In this document: piece by piece, positions 31,085 to 44,149 of the stretch
Position numbering within the stretch: the first letter of the stretch is position 1
Layout: each line of letters opens with the position of its first letter
Source: Schistocephalus solidus
Lineage: Eukaryota > Platyhelminthes > Cestoda > Diphyllobothriidea > Diphyllobothriidae
Direction: 5' to 3'
Length of the DNA stretch: 64,000 nt
Assembly (NCBI GenBank): GCA_017591395.1
Contig: WEDG01003293.1
Span: forward strand, 20,145 to 84,144
Program-made: the position numbers and the translations under genes
Notes under the pieces: generated by a model
Told to the model about the DNA's origin: nothing
The model's input: only the letters and a program-made list of their open reading frames with translations
Database searches by the model: none

Positions 31085-32400
31085 GGTGGGGGGAATGAGG
31101 GGCTAACGAATCCTACCGGCTGAAGGTTTTCTTTCGTCAGGGAATGAAACTGCGTCCGTGGGAAATAGAATAGGCAATACACAGGGCCCTGTGTGGCAGA
31201 AATATGGCTGTGCTAAGGAATTTTCCTCGTCTAGCCAGGTAATTCTTCAGGTAGGTAGAAAGAATGTCAGCTACTGGACATAGTCCTGACTGATAATGCT
31301 CAGAATGGTTGTTATAGTTGTAACTGTTTCAAAACCTGGCATAGTCCTCAGACCTTAAACTACTGACAATTACAGAGAAACTTAGGCATTTGAGACAGTA
31401 TAGTTTAGGGGTAAGAGGCCATCGCCAGAATATGCCCATGTTGTGTCAGTACTCTCAAACGGCCTTTACAGTAGCCTGAATCACAGACAGTGCATACTGT
31501 TGAGCCACAGCGAGGAATTTGGAGGACATACGGACGCACACAACCACATCCGTCTCCTTCCAAAGTTTATTGCACGACCGGTTCGCAATTACTACCGGTG
31601 GCAGTCAGAAGAACATGAACTTGCCATAGACAGGAAGCACCTGTGCATACAGCGGGCACGACCTCTGTCATGCGGGGCCATCACGTCCATCAGTGGAGAA
31701 AGTTCCATAGACCCCAGATGCACATACTATGCCTCCCATCCTGCAGGGTCACGCTGTGGAGGCCAATCTCAGTTACAGTAAACACACCACTTAATCAGTC
31801 ACCCACGTCCCTGTACATAATTTGGCCATCGTCATGGCCGATACTGCCTTAAAATGTCGTGCCGTGCGTTCCTAAACAGGCCTCTGATACTGAGCGCAGG
31901 AATAGTGTGTTTGGAAACTGAGAAAATTCCAATTACAGTCCCCTACGCCTCTTATTTTTCCTTTCCATGTTGACATGTTTCCCCACTACCACCGACAGTT
32001 CGACTGTCGCATCCGACGAGGTCCACAGTTGACTCCACAGGAGGGTGTTGCAGGGATGGTAACTTTTGCGTGAGTTTAGTGATGATGGGCTGACTCTGCC
32101 ACCAACGCTCTCTATCTCCCCTCACATACCTGTATGCGTTGTCAAGACAGAATCAAGAAGCCTGGAGGCGGGATCGAACGCAGGTAGATGGCGCTGCCGG
32201 AGACACACTTGACCGTGCGGCCACGCCTGAATCAGATCTCACGAAGTGGGAGTGCCATAAATGGTGAAATTGTTTGGTGCGGCGTGACCTTATGCACCTA
32301 CGTGTGCCATCACGCCTCCCCATGTTCACCATTTGTTATGGGACCGCAACTCAAATACCGCCTGCCGTGCCTGATCTAGGCCCGGCTAAGAGCACAACCA
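31085..32400. other. no gene; one minus-strand B-family fragment
   Basis: 32130-32260 (TCAAGACAGAATCAAGAAGC and TCTCACGAAGTGGGAGTGCC) is the complement of B-family sequence near 26090-26210. The 112-codon frame 31443-31781 has no recognisable motif. Confidence 0.45.
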
Positions 32401-32401
32401 T

Positions 32402-32640
32402 CAGTAATACTACTACTACTACTACTACTACGACTACTACAACCACTACCACCACTAATACTACCACCACTACCGCAACCACCACCACTACTACTACCAC
32501 CACCACTACCATCATCCACACCACTACCGCAACCACCACCACCACAAACATCACCTCTAACACAAACATCACCACTACCACTACCACCACCACCACCACC
32601 AACAACACCACCGCTACAAGAACAACCATCATCGTCACAT
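32402..32640. repeat. trinucleotide array (ACT/ACC)n
   Basis: About 240 bp of ACT and ACC triplets with occasional ATC, AAC and GCA. The Thr-rich (plus) and Val- or Gly-rich (minus) frames across it are by-products. Confidence 0.95.
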
Positions 32641-35600
32641 TGATGCGTGGGAAGACACGTTATCAGTTCTGTCACTCATAAGGCTGCTAATCTGGTGTAG
32701 CCTCAAATGTGAAGATTATGAACTTTAGCAGGCGATAGAGAATAAACACTTGCACTTTCAGGTAAAACGAAAAGGCTTCTTAACATGCTCTACCTAATAC
32801 TCGAGATGACTTTGAAAGATTGGCAAGCCGTTAGTTAAGCAGTAAAGTTTCCGGCTCATAAGATCAGATCACAAAGGAAGAATATCCAAGGGTTCACAAC
32901 GATGACAACATCTGGTACATCGCTCAGGTAAAAAGACAAGATAGCTGGAGAAAGGCAAATGAATCGAATGACGGTGTAACACTGTGAATTGTACAAAAAG
33001 GTCACATACATACAACATATTACGTGTCTCACTAAAGGTTTATCTAAAGGCCAAAATGTAATTTCTGAATGTGCTTCTTTTCGGCCAACTGCAAACACTG
33101 TACTCTCCAAAAGACGGACTACTAAAGTGGTAGGGCTTTTCCCATTGATCCTCTCTCCTTACAAATTCAGGAATATATTGTAGATAGCATGCACAAAAAA
33201 ATATCTCTTTTTCGTCTTAAATTACGTCACTTTACAAAGGTGTAGTAAGAAGAAAGGCAACCATCCTGTTAAAAAAATGTGTAATTGCGCATTTTTAGGC
33301 CTTAAAATGTCCATTTATACAGCTTTGTATGTGCTTGTTTATAAAGGCTCCCTATGAAGGAAAGAACGTGCTCCACTACCACTATAGCATTGTGTGAGTC
33401 CTATGTGGCAGCTCCTTAACAGAAAGACTCCACCGGTTCTTCGTGTAAATGATTTGAACAGCACGTACTTTTGCACAAAATCAGTTCAATAAAATATATA
33501 ATTGTACATACTCTCTCTCTCTTAACTATGCTCCCATTTATATGAGCATCGAAAAAATTACTATTTAAGTTGTTATTTTTTCAAACGAGATTGTTCGCAG
33601 AGGCCGCGAAGACCGGTATTCAAGTCGTTATTTAAACGTGGTAGATTTATTTTGACCTTATGCTGCAGGATAATCAATATTACAACCTTGCGAAGGAAAT
33701 ATCATCTGAGTAAGTACAAATTTTAGAATTGTGGTCGGCTTTTCGTGAGAAACGCCATCTAATGTAGGCTATTGTTGTTTGGCAGTTCGAATATGAGGGA
33801 ATGTACCCCACTCCGAAGCCTACGAGAAAAACGTTTTTACATTAAGAAATTGGCGCAAATGAATCCATTGACTTCTCCAGGCCAACAAGACCCACCGTAC
33901 ACGAACAGCAACCCGGCATGCTATGTTTGCAAGCGACGGGACAATCGAGATGCGGGTAGACTGGCACAGCACTGTGTATAGCTTATTCCGCCTTTATTAC
34001 AACTCTGACCACCGTCTGGGACTCGCATTGCTGTTAACAATTCCTCCAAAAAGCTTTCATGCTCTTTAACGCAGCCTACTTTGTCGCAGTCACCACCACC
34101 AACGGCCAGCACTCTTATAAACTGGTGCTTTAAACGCTGCATTATACGATCCTACAGTTAGGTAAGAAAATAATAAAAAGAAAAGGGAAAATCCCGCGAA
34201 ATATCGAAAACCCGCAGACTGTATCCTTTGGGAAAACTCGCGAAGTGTCAAATCCGCGAAAAGCAAACTGTGAAGTGGTGAGGGTGACTAACACAGTTCT
34301 AAACATTGAATTTATCACGTTGAAGACAGCATATGTTTATTGCGAGCATGCATTCAGACCCCACCTGCAAGGCATTATATGAGGCGCCTAGGGTTATCGC
34401 TAGGTCGAGTAACGGTTATGAGTATATGAGCGTTTAATTCGGAAAGGAACTGCGAGTGCACTCAAACTAGTGAGGCGAGAAAGCGTAGAGAAATTCTTGG
34501 GAGACATTGATGTTTTTGAGAGGTTTGAGAAACAATAGCCAGAAATTATTTTACCAGTTTCCTTGGATGCCATCCACGAAAAGGCAGTGAGGCCTCTGTT
34601 CATGCCCCACTAAGTATCTGTATGTACTCACACTGAGAAAAATATCCCGAAAGTCAGGAAATAGGCGAGGACGAGCAGGTGATAGCTGTGACATTTATTT
34701 AATCCGTCCGATGTTGCGAACACCCATCTGAGCGTACCGTCCAAACACCCACTCTAACTCTGAACCCACGGAGTTCAGGGTTTGGAGTAATTGCACTTTG
34801 GAACTTGGATTTATTGCACTCTGAACCCACTCTTACTCTGAGCGTACCGTCCAAAATAGATGACATTTACAATCCAATCGATATTCCGCTGCGCAACTGG
34901 TTTGTGAGCGCAGTGGTTGTGCTGCTGTCAAGTCCCATGGTGAACGCAGTAAATGTATGAATATCCATTTCTGCTGCGATCGTTTTTAAGTTTTGCATTC
35001 ATGAGACTTTTAGGTAGAAGGAAACTGACATTCCTTTGAACGTACACTGCGAAGAAAGGCATGAAAGGTAAACATCAAATGTTGGATATGCTCTTCGATG
35101 GAAAAGGTCGTTTTAATGCCGGTTCAAAAATAAGATAACGCCGCTTCCCTTCTGTGCATGATATAACCGGAAATAATGTTTCATAATTTGCATTACTTCA
35201 GTTATGCTTTAGCGCTTAATTCGGGTGTAAACCTGACGTGTGCTGACACCTGGGGTCGTGGTATGGTTGACTAATGATGTTATATCAATCAGAATGGCCG
35301 AGTTTTTAAGCCCACTCGAAAATGCCAGTGAACTAGGAATAAACTCCACAAAATTAATCCTTTGAAGTTTGATAAATAGATTGTGTATGGGTACGGAGGC
35401 CGAGTTCCACCGGCTTCCGAGGACTCACCGCGCTATTCGCAAAGATTCGAATTTTGCCGTAGTATAGTTTCGACCTAGTAAGTATTTTAGCAGTTCCCCC
35501 AACATAGTTGCCAGCTAAAAACTCAGACACGTTCTGCGTTAAAATTTTGCTGCTAGGAGACCCTACAGAGACGCCAAAACGCTCGCAGTTGCGCCATGCC

Positions 35601-35920
35601 GCAGCAGCAGCAGAAGAAGAAGCACGTCTCTCGGAATTCGAGTGTGTCGTTAGTGTGTTCGAATTACTTGATTTTAGGTACACACAATGGTTTGGAGTGC
35701 ACCCTGAAAAACGTGTTTGATCCTAACATGCGGCTCTAAATTAAAGGCGAAAAAGAACATTACGCATGCCGGTGTGACATACAAGAATCCTTCAAGGAGC
35801 TGCCTCACCTCATTGGCATTCAAACATTCTGAGTCTGCAATGACAGAGATGTTTTGGAAATGCCGGTTGTTAACACCACGCTGCTTTCAAAATTAGCAAG
35901 CACTTAGATCATCACCGTAA
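32641..35920. other. no gene; minor repeats only
   Basis: A string shared with 14108 (GCTGCAGGATAATCAATA) occurs at 33662. A small direct repeat (GAGCGTACCGTCCAAA with CTCTGAACCCAC) occurs at 34730-34856. Open frames such as 35508-35720 (a CAG-rich stretch gives poly-Ala) have no family motif. Confidence 0.4.
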
Positions 35921-35924
35921 TAAG

Positions 35925-36490
35925 TTTCGTGAGCTGATTATAATCATGCGTCACATACTATAGTACCGAACCCCTTTTTGTGTGAAATCCTGACATTTTT
36001 TGAGGGGAGGGGTGGGCAGGGCCACTATGTAGCACGCGCAGACAAGTTTATCGGTCACTTCAGCAGGTACAACCATTCCCCCCAGAAAAAAATGACCAGC
36101 TAGGGCAGATGATGTGACCTGGAACTGAAAAAAACAGTACGAGGTCGATGGCTCAGCGCATTGTCCTCAGCGTAAGTAATCTGACGCGTTTGAAGCTGTC
36201 GCGGTGCGCTACAGGGCGTGGTTTGGAAGGTTGCCAACTGACGGGATAATTCGGACCGCGGAGTTATCCCAAGTTGTGCTTGTGTGGATTGGATGGCTGA
36301 AGGACTAAGGCTCAGGCTGCAATAACTCCTACATTTGGCCTCTTTGACACTGCCGATCCGTGGGATCTGGCCACAAACATAGGGGTGGTTCCAGCCACAA
36401 AAGCCATCTGCGTCCTCGCCCGCCTCTGGTCTTCTTGACAGGTCATAACACCATGACCAGGTAGTGGAGGAGAAGACTGCTGTATATGTA
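35925..36490 (+). repeat. B-family copy, diverged
   Basis: Landmarks in the same order as at 25.75-26.25 kb: TTTGTGTGAAATCCTG, GAGGTCGATGGCTCAGCGCA, CTGACGCGTTTGAAGC, TTGGAAGGTTGCCAACTGAC, GGGATAATTCGGACCGCG, GATCCGTGGGATCTGGCC and TCTTCTTGACAGGTCATAAC. It is a single unit with small deletions. Confidence 0.75.
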
Positions 36491-36499
36491 GCGCCCATC

Positions 36500-36738
36500 T
36501 ATTACTACTACTACTACAACTACTACTACTACCAGTACTACTACTACTACTACAACGTCTGCGTCTACTAATACTGTTACCACTACTACTTCTGCTACTG
36601 CTTCTACTAACACTACTACTACTTCAAATATTTCTACTACTATTTCAACTACTAATATTACTAATACCACTAGTTCTACAACCACTACTTCTACTTCCAC
36701 TACTTCAACTACCACTGCTTCTACTACTACTTGCACTA
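36500..36738. repeat. trinucleotide array (ACT)n inside a B-family copy
   Basis: About 240 bp of ACT-type triplets with variants. It separates B-family sequence (to about 36490) from the B-family 3' module (36745 on). At 26.26 kb these parts are joined by only a short GGCTACTATCACT stretch, so the array probably expanded from that seed. Confidence 0.85.
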
Positions 36739-36741
36739 TAA

Positions 36742-36802
36742 TATAATTCATTCGCAAGCCATCCCTCCTGTGCCACCATGCTGTCGTGCACACGGTGGAT
36801 CT
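36742..36802 (+). repeat. B-family 3' module
   Basis: ATTCATTCGCAAGCCATCCC and GTGCACACGGTGGATCTG match the module at 26266-26352. Confidence 0.6.
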
Positions 36803-39800
36803 GTGCACTGTCACTGTATCGTGTTTATGCATTGAAGAGGAGCAAGAATATTGATCTAATCTTACTGTGCTGAGGGAAATTAGCTCATAATCTGGCCTCA
36901 GAAAGGTCAGTTGCACCGGAAGCACCAAGGGTGCCCAGAACAAAAAGCAATTGTGGTAATATATTAGCAGTAAAAATAGTACTAATGTCCATATAAGTAG
37001 TGTCAGTATTAGCCCTACGCCCACTCCCTAAGGTACACATTGGACGTCGTTGCGAGGACGAACGAATCGACGTAAATTTGGTCGCTATCGTACTACGATC
37101 CATTTGAGAATAACATAACTATTTACTTACTCACAACACTAGACTTCCTGCTTCACCATTCGTACGTTTGGTATTAACTAAAAACATATTTTATGTGAAA
37201 TTGTTAAACTCATCAACAGTCTACCGGTTATTTTATATTTAATTGCTCCTCTTTGGTAATTTCTCCTTTTTGTTTTCCCACCAAGTCCTTTGTTATTTGT
37301 TTGAATCTTTCATTTTGTCCCCGCTTAAATTGACTCTATCTTACAGCGTGTAAGCTTGGAGGCATTTGGTTGTGACTGTACTGTTCATATTCTTTCTAAT
37401 CCTCTCAAGCTATATAACCGTGTTTCCGTTCAAACTGTTATCGACTATGTTTTAACCAGCGGATGGCAGGAAGTGTACCCACCCATTGGATTTAAACTAG
37501 ACGGTTTTAAAGCGGCTAGTTCAATAGCACTCTAGTACCCGAACAGGCTACCGTTGACGGTCGGGTATATTATAAAGCGTGGACCACATAAATTCTCATT
37601 AACCTTAGTATTAATGGCAGAAGTAGCAATTAAAGTTCAGCGTGGAAATAGCGGTAGGGGTAATCAGTGCTCTCTCTCTCCACAAGTTGCCTAAACACCA
37701 AAGATTTTGAGGCAAGGCAACTTCGCAATCTTATTCGTCTACCTGCTAGCTTTTAGCTTGCTATTTTTTTCCCCCACGACGTCAGAAATCGAATCGATAG
37801 GCCCCGCAATTGATACCTAATGCGGGTTTTCTCGCATTAGACGGGTGTGTCAGAAATTCCAGTGAGGCCTTTAGGATGACACTACACTCGCCACAATCAT
37901 GGGCCAAAAACATCTCCGCATGACGTAGTCAACGAGGCCAACCACACGATGTTAATCACAGCATGAGCAGACACGTCAGCAGAAGCTCAGGGCAAGGCGC
38001 ATTGAAACGGATCGCAATGAGATGCTTGACTGGTGAGCCAGTAGCGCCCAACACCACCCCGCTCAGAGCGAATTTTGGCCACGCGTTGGTTTCACACAAA
38101 TGCAGTCTGCATTGCAAACGCACGATCAGCGTTTATAGCACATCCCATTTTCCGTGGATCGCCGGATAAAGGAGCCTGTTTTTCGGCCTCGTTGCAGGAC
38201 ACTTGTGTGAAGAGCGCCCGTGCAAGATCTCATAGCAATAAGTTGTGCTGATTGCTGCAGAAAGTTTTGATGAAAGACCTCCAGTTGGAGTGGAAATAAG
38301 ATCGCAGACAGGAAGTTATTTTTACTCCGCGTAGTTACCCTAAATGATTTCATGTTAAAGGATGCAAGTGACACGTTCTTCTAAAGACGGATGGCCTACG
38401 GGCAGTGCTCAAGTATGCCGGTCATGCCTCGCTGATTATGGCCCCAAGGTTTCCCGTTTTGGCAACTCGACAGCTTGGGCTTTCCACCCCCATATGCCTC
38501 GGATTGAAGCGGCTTGCAGATTTCCCTCTCCACTGCATGTGGGGTTTAGCAGTCGTATATCCGACAGTGGTATCATTGCAACCCTCCCGAATATCTAATT
38601 GATTTAGTAGTTGACCCTGGATTTCTGTACTTTGTCAGCCAACGAGTAAAGAAGCTTATGACCTTTTACACACTGACCTACCTAATATCTTTTTAGCTTC
38701 GAACTGCGATGTGACTGTTTTAGCAGAGCGACGAAGCTCGGAACAGCCATCCCATGCTAATTTGTAAAAAACCACTTTACGATTAGTGATTAGTCGTTGC
38801 TGCGGGATCGCATATGGGGACTGTAGATTGCTGCCCATGGAAAAAACTGAATATGGACGTTCTGTCTGATAGTCGGAACAGATCATATTGTCGGTTTGGA
38901 AAAGGAGCAGTGTGTGCGATCTTCGACTCGTTCTGGACATCCTTCATAACCGCTTTTGTAGCGCCTCAGGCCTGACCTGATTGGATAACTAAAGAAGAAT
39001 GGTTTTGGTGCATGAAAGCGTGACAGAGGTTGGCAATGAAGAATCAAGCCCCACGCAAGGTCATCGCAAATTCCTCATCATAAAAAAACGGATGATCTCG
39101 AATCCATCACATCACGCTTAAAGTCGTAGAATGGAAGGCAATTCGTGGTCGTATTACTTGCTCTTCGTGAAAGTATTTAAAAGTGAATGGAACACTGAGA
39201 GGCTGGCAGAAATAACACAATCCTTGTGCAGCCTTTATGGCAATCCCATGTATGTGAGATCCGTATTTGTCAATCCAGACTCCTTTTCTGAAGCCTGTTT
39301 GGCCTGATTGAGAGCCACAAAAATCTTCCTAATATACAATTTTTTCCCCCGACATAATGGAAGTGCAAAAGACGATGTGGCTGAGTTCAATTGTCACACA
39401 ATTTCCCAATGGATTTTTATTTGCCTGTTTTCCAGTGTCATGGATAGGAAAAAACAGTTACCGAAATCTTGTCGCCAATACACGCTTATTCTCAACACAA
39501 CTCAGTCGTTGGATTCAAACCCAAATTTGCAACCAGCCCTCCAGGTCCGTCAACATGGAAAGTTTTCCCTCTTTTCCTCACTAAGGATTTCCGCCCCGAT
39601 CGATGACTCACTTCTGGGACTAACACGACGAAATGCCACAGCATTCGAAACGCTCTGCAATGTATCCTAACTCTAAGCCCAACTGACAGTGAATCTTTTC
39701 AATGAGGGATTCCTTTGGCTCATCATTCACCAGAATGTCCTACGTCGGACACGCAAGATGCCTCTCATACCAACTCGCCAACTCACCAGCACACGTGGAT

Positions 39801-41740
39801 GTGATGACGCCAGCACACCCTCTAGCTGTTACTTCATTTTCAACTCTGGTCATGTCGCACCATCACAACCGAAATGCTTTCAAACCCACCTGCGTCCTAG
39901 ACTCAATCATTAATTTCACCGTTGGCCACACATTCGAACCCTCCTTTCGTTCGCTGTATGGGAGGTTGGTGTCGGGCGGCGAGTGGCATGGGAGTTCTGG
40001 TGACTCAAGCGCGTAATGCCTTCCGTCTCTAGCACTTCCGTCTCGCTAGGACTCAGGTGATCAGGGTTCCCCGGGCTGCAAACTAGGATACTTCCCCACC
40101 TAGTGACCAATCTCATTCTCTCAGGCCGTTAACTCATTCAATACCACAGCAGGCTAGAAAAGCGCGTAGGCTTAGAAACAGCCACGCGTTGGGGCCCTTT
40201 CAACCATAAAGCATATGCACCATGCCGGTGTCATCCCCTTTGTCCTCTGAGAGGGGTCTAGGTCGTGATCACTGTGGCACTCTTAGTACATTCACCACTT
40301 AAACGCTGCATATCTGGGTATTCCGTACAGGAGCCTGGTTCCTGATGTGCGGAATGGAGCGTTTGTGGTTCACGTAACTGTCCCGTTTCTGCACTCCACC
40401 TGACCTCCGGTAATCCTGCCAGTGCCTTTTTACCGTGTGAAAAGGTATATGAGGGAAGATAGCGTGTGATATATGCTGTGCAAATCTGCCTAAATTTAAT
40501 CTAATGCATGCTGAAGTCACTGGTCCTGAGCCCACTTCCTGGGGCGCGCGATGGACGCCGTCGATGAAGACTGTCCAAATATCACCAGAAACTCAGTTTG
40601 ATAGTTCATATTTAATATGCTACTGAAAATCAAGGAGCGGTATGTCGAAGGCTGCACCACAGGGTTGGAAATTCAAATTCATAGCTAGGTATTCTGATAG
40701 ACGGAAGCCGACTCTGCCGCGGAGCAGACAGAACAAAAATCCTCTGCTTGACAGGCGGCAGTACATAATCCATGCTCAACAATCTACTTTACATCATAGA
40801 AATGTATTCCATGGGTTTGGAGAAAATGTTCTATTTCGCATCCCTGATGGCGAGGCGGAAATTCTGCACAAGCACCAACCACCTTCGTTCACCTCCTAAT
40901 CTGCCAGCATAACCTTGAATTGAGACTTTCACCCCTCCCTCTTCTAGTTATGCCTTCAGAATCACTGTCGGCCAATCAGGACTATGCACGAGTTCCGACA
41001 AAAAGTACTTCTGTCTGCTCCTCCATCATACTGGCCTCTGACCACCAACTGCCGTTTCTGAAAAGAGCGCGGACCGACTAAAACAGTGAACACAGTACTA
41101 GCCCTCCTCCTCCTCCTTTTCCCAACCTGCTGCTTAATATTAGGGCAGGCGCTTTTTAGCACGTGGGAATGAGACTGCACTTACGACCGGTCGAACTCCA
41201 CTGCTTCGCAGTGGTTAACTCGGCGAACAGACGTCCTCCAGTGCGTCCAGTTAGGCATTAGCCAGTCACACGTGGAAGATAGGAGACTGAGTGACACAGT
41301 ACCGTGGCCTGAGTTAAACATACAAAAAGGTTTATCACCCCGAGGGAATATGAGGCGCTATGGGAAAATGGCCACACAAAGTAAAATGCGCATCAGGGCG
41401 GACGGGGAACTTTATGAGGCCATGAGCTGGTTTTTTGAATGACCCATGAAGCTACCAATCACCTGAATGAGCCTACATTCCCGAAAGAAGTCTCTGAAGG
41501 CCACAGCAATCACAGTGCAAGATGAACTGTCGGGTCCAACATCTCGCCACTGGTGAAAATAAGAACAAGAGTCACCCTGATAGTGACACGGGTTTCACCC
41601 TAATTCTCCTTATATTTCACAATTTTTCGAAATTACTATACCGACAGATCGACCGTTCTTGTTTAAGATGTCCGCCGTGGACCCCCAAAAACAGGGTGGA
41701 CGCAGAGGTGGTGAATTGCGCGTGAAGTAGTTTAAAGTGA
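36803..41740. other. no gene recognised
   Basis: A B-family scrap lies at 39215-39310 (CAGCCTTTATGGCAATCCCA, TGTGAGATCCG). Open frames 38362-38598, 39308-39670, 39702-40016 and 40642-40899 have no recognisable domain, and no splice-supported gene model could be built. Confidence 0.35.
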
Positions 41741-41744
41741 TAGC

Positions 41745-41965
41745 AGACTTGCGCTGCATCCATCACACTCTCTCTATCCTCATCCACCAGGATCTGGTGT
41801 TATGATAGAATCAAGAAGACCGAATGCGGGAGCGGTGGAAGGTGACTGGTACGACGTGATCCTGCACCTGGGGATCCCACGAAAAATCTTTACGTGCGAC
41901 ATTAGTTTTAGATGCAAACTCTTATAACGCCTTTCGTGTCCTGATGTGGTGCTGTGGTTGATCCA
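41745..41965 (-). repeat. B-family fragment
   Basis: Plus-strand text CCACCAGGATCTGGTGTTAT, GATAGAATCAAGAAGACCG and CCTGGGGATCCCAC is the complement of the GGGATCC...TCTTCTTG...AGGTGG segment of the B unit. Confidence 0.5.
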
Positions 41966-42214
41966 GCGCATTTACCACATTGCCCGTTGTAGGGAGCATC
42001 CAAATGTAGCTACCCGCGTTCACGCACACACAACCAGCAGTGTAATTAGCCAAAACGACGGAGCCCATGCCGAAGCCCTACTCAAAGCACTTAGAGTAAT
42101 TTCTAGAGTAAAATCCGACAGCGTGCAGTTCATCAGAAAAAAAAAGACAACCGACCACAAGAAGCATCGATCGATTTGTTTTTGAATGAAATTCTTAGGC
42201 CGTTTATATGGTTA

Positions 42215-42690
42215 GACCGTCGGTTTCGAGAATGTCCACCGTATGCTCCACGGAAGGGTGGAGCAGGGACGGTGCAAGGCCATGTTTATATGCGTTTAAT
42301 CACACTCTAGTCTATGTGAGTTTTCCAGCTTTCTCGAGAATAAATCCTTAAACATGCAGATTTAGAGAACAGATCGTGCGTGGCACGCGTAGGATGGATG
42401 TTTAGCTGCGTCGACCATTGAGCTCCAACTCTTTCCCAGTCGGTATGACGTAAACAGGCCGCTAAATCATGAGGTTAGGAGGAGAGCCTTAGGCTGACGC
42501 AGGGAAATTGAAACTTACGGCAAAGCAATGCGTGCAATAGACCTGACGTGCTTGAATTTATCACGATGCGCTAACAGTCGTTATCCCAAATGTTTTCAAC
42601 TGACATGGTAATCCGGCTCTTCTCATACTGTTAAATCTCCTTCTTAAATGCTGCCGTATGGCATTCTTAGCTAGGTAGGAGCTGACACCA
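42215..42690. repeat. B-family fragments, both orientations
   Basis: 42215-42290 is the 3' module in minus orientation (GTCCACCGTATGCTCCA, GGGACGGTGCAAGG). 42540-42690 is unit sequence in plus orientation (CCTGACGTGCTTGAATTTAT, CACGATGCGCTAACAGTCG, CTCCTTCTTAAATGCTGCC). Confidence 0.6.
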
Positions 42691-42769
42691 CCGTCCGAAA
42701 TGAATCCTGAAAAGAATGGAGTAACGAAAAGGTAATGCAGGCGGTGTTACGCCAAATCCGCACGATAGT

Positions 42770-42935
42770 TGTGCTAGAGTTAGTATTGGGGTTACATTTA
42801 GGGTTTATTTATATGGTATAATTGAGCCTAAAGTTAAAGGTCAAGGTCGGCGTCAAAGCTATGGTTAGAGAGCATTAACATTTACCAAGGCCACCTTACA
42901 TATTGGCGGATTCCTATTCCTGTGTCGTAGTAACC
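42770..42935. mobile_element. MITE-like element with telomere-like core (copy D, partial)
   Basis: A core of GAGTTAGTATTGGGGTTACA and TTTAGGGTTT units is followed by a right end (AAGGCCACCTTACATATTGG, GGATTCCTATTCCTGTGTCG) matching copy B's right end. The left end was not found. Confidence 0.55.
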
Positions 42936-43130
42936 TTTTGAAATCAAACTTTCTCTCAGGTTGCTGAGAAGTTGCTCAACATTTTTAAACTGAATTGCTA
43001 CACTCCTTAGCAGCGGGCCTTGATAGCGCAGCTTTACTTTGGAACGATTCGCCAGCTGCCGTGATACATGAGGTAGTTTAGAAACACTACGCACAAGTTC
43101 AAATTCCTGATACAGTCGACAGTGCGACAG

Positions 43131-43694
43131 TCACTGGTTCGGTTTGAACAGACAGGAGTCACTAGCTATTGGAAGGAGGCGTCGAGCAGTCTTTGCATAA
43201 GGTTGTGCGTTCGAATGGAGGCGTGGAATAAGCTGCGGAAAAGTCCTCATGAAGACGCTCCAGGCTGTCGGTTGTCCCAAAATCATTCCTGTGTATAATA
43301 ATTTAAACCAAGTCAAACATTTTCCCTCAGGTGACAAGGGTGCTTGAAAAACCAATTTCTTTGATACTCGAACACGCCTCAATAACTGCGAAGCAATATT
43401 AGTGCAATGAGCATCGAAATTTTCTTCAAAAGTATTCATGTCGAATGAGCTGAACACATGGGAAGCTTTTGTTGCGACCATTGTATCAGCACTACGTAAC
43501 AGTTTAAGTGACCTTTCAATACAGCATAGGCTCATAAAAGGTGGACAGTAAACCCATAAATAACCCGTGGTTGCAACAGGACCTACTGCGCTAGTACAGG
43601 AGACGTTGGGAGGAATCATGGAATATGAGCACAAAAGGCTCGAATGTTTGAGCCCTACAACGGTGCTAGGTGTCTTTTTCAGGACCCGCTGCAA
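43131..43694 (-). CDS. unidentified 187-codon open frame, possible exon
   Basis: This is the longest open frame in the window that is neither mobile element nor simple repeat. On the minus strand it is preceded by an acceptor-like TAGCTAGCATTGCAG, so it could be an exon entered at Arg-Val-Leu-Lys. The composition looks protein-like: FEENFDAHCTNIASQLLRRV and VRVSKKLVFQAPLSPEGK suggest amphipathic helices, and a Cys/aromatic stretch (GYLWVYCPPFMSLCC) precedes them. I recognise no family or catalytic motif. It begins about 450 nt beyond the PITP stop on the same strand. It could be part of a neighbouring gene, sequence within the PITP 3' UTR, or chance. Confidence 0.3.
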   Translation of the reverse strand: MQRVLKKTPSTVVGLKHSSLLCSYSMIPPNVSCTSAVGPVATTGYLWVYCPPFMSLCCIERSLKLLRSADTMVATKASHVFSSFDMNTFEENFDAHCTNIASQLLRRVRVSKKLVFQAPLSPEGKCLTWFKLLYTGMILGQPTAWSVFMRTFPQLIPRLHSNAQPYAKTARRLLPIASDSCLFKPNQ

Positions 43695-44149
43695 TGCTAG
43701 CTATTAACTTAAAACCTTTCAGTTTTTTTTGGTTTAAACCCTATAATGAAAGCCGATGGGCTGATAAGTCATGGGACACGATCGAATGCCCCCACCGCCG
43801 TCTTCACTGTCGCCTCTCATTAAGACAACCATTGTCCGATGCTCTCAAACAAGCCATTCAAATTCCCGAGGGACGGAAGAAATCCTGATGAGGAAACGCG
43901 TGGACGACCTGTACGCCTTCCGTATGATAGCTGCTTGCATCCTCCTTGGACACGACTGCACCAATTGTCAGTGCCCTACGCAGGCAGCAACTACCCTGGG
44001 GAAGTACGGTGACACTATTTTGAACCTCTCGCGTGAGTGACACAGTGAACCGTGAAAGAGTTTGGTATGAAACTCTGCGCCGGTATGCAGGAGCGGGCAA
44101 CATGCACTTAAAAAAACCTCGAAACAAAAAACAAACTTCTCAAGCATTT

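Noticed and set aside
32274..32681. Thr-rich plus-strand frame and Val/Gly-rich minus-strand frames
   Set aside because: They are direct translations of the ACT/ACC array.
36443..37024. 193-codon minus-strand Val/Glu-rich frame
   Set aside because: Most of it is translation of the ACT array; the rest has no motif.
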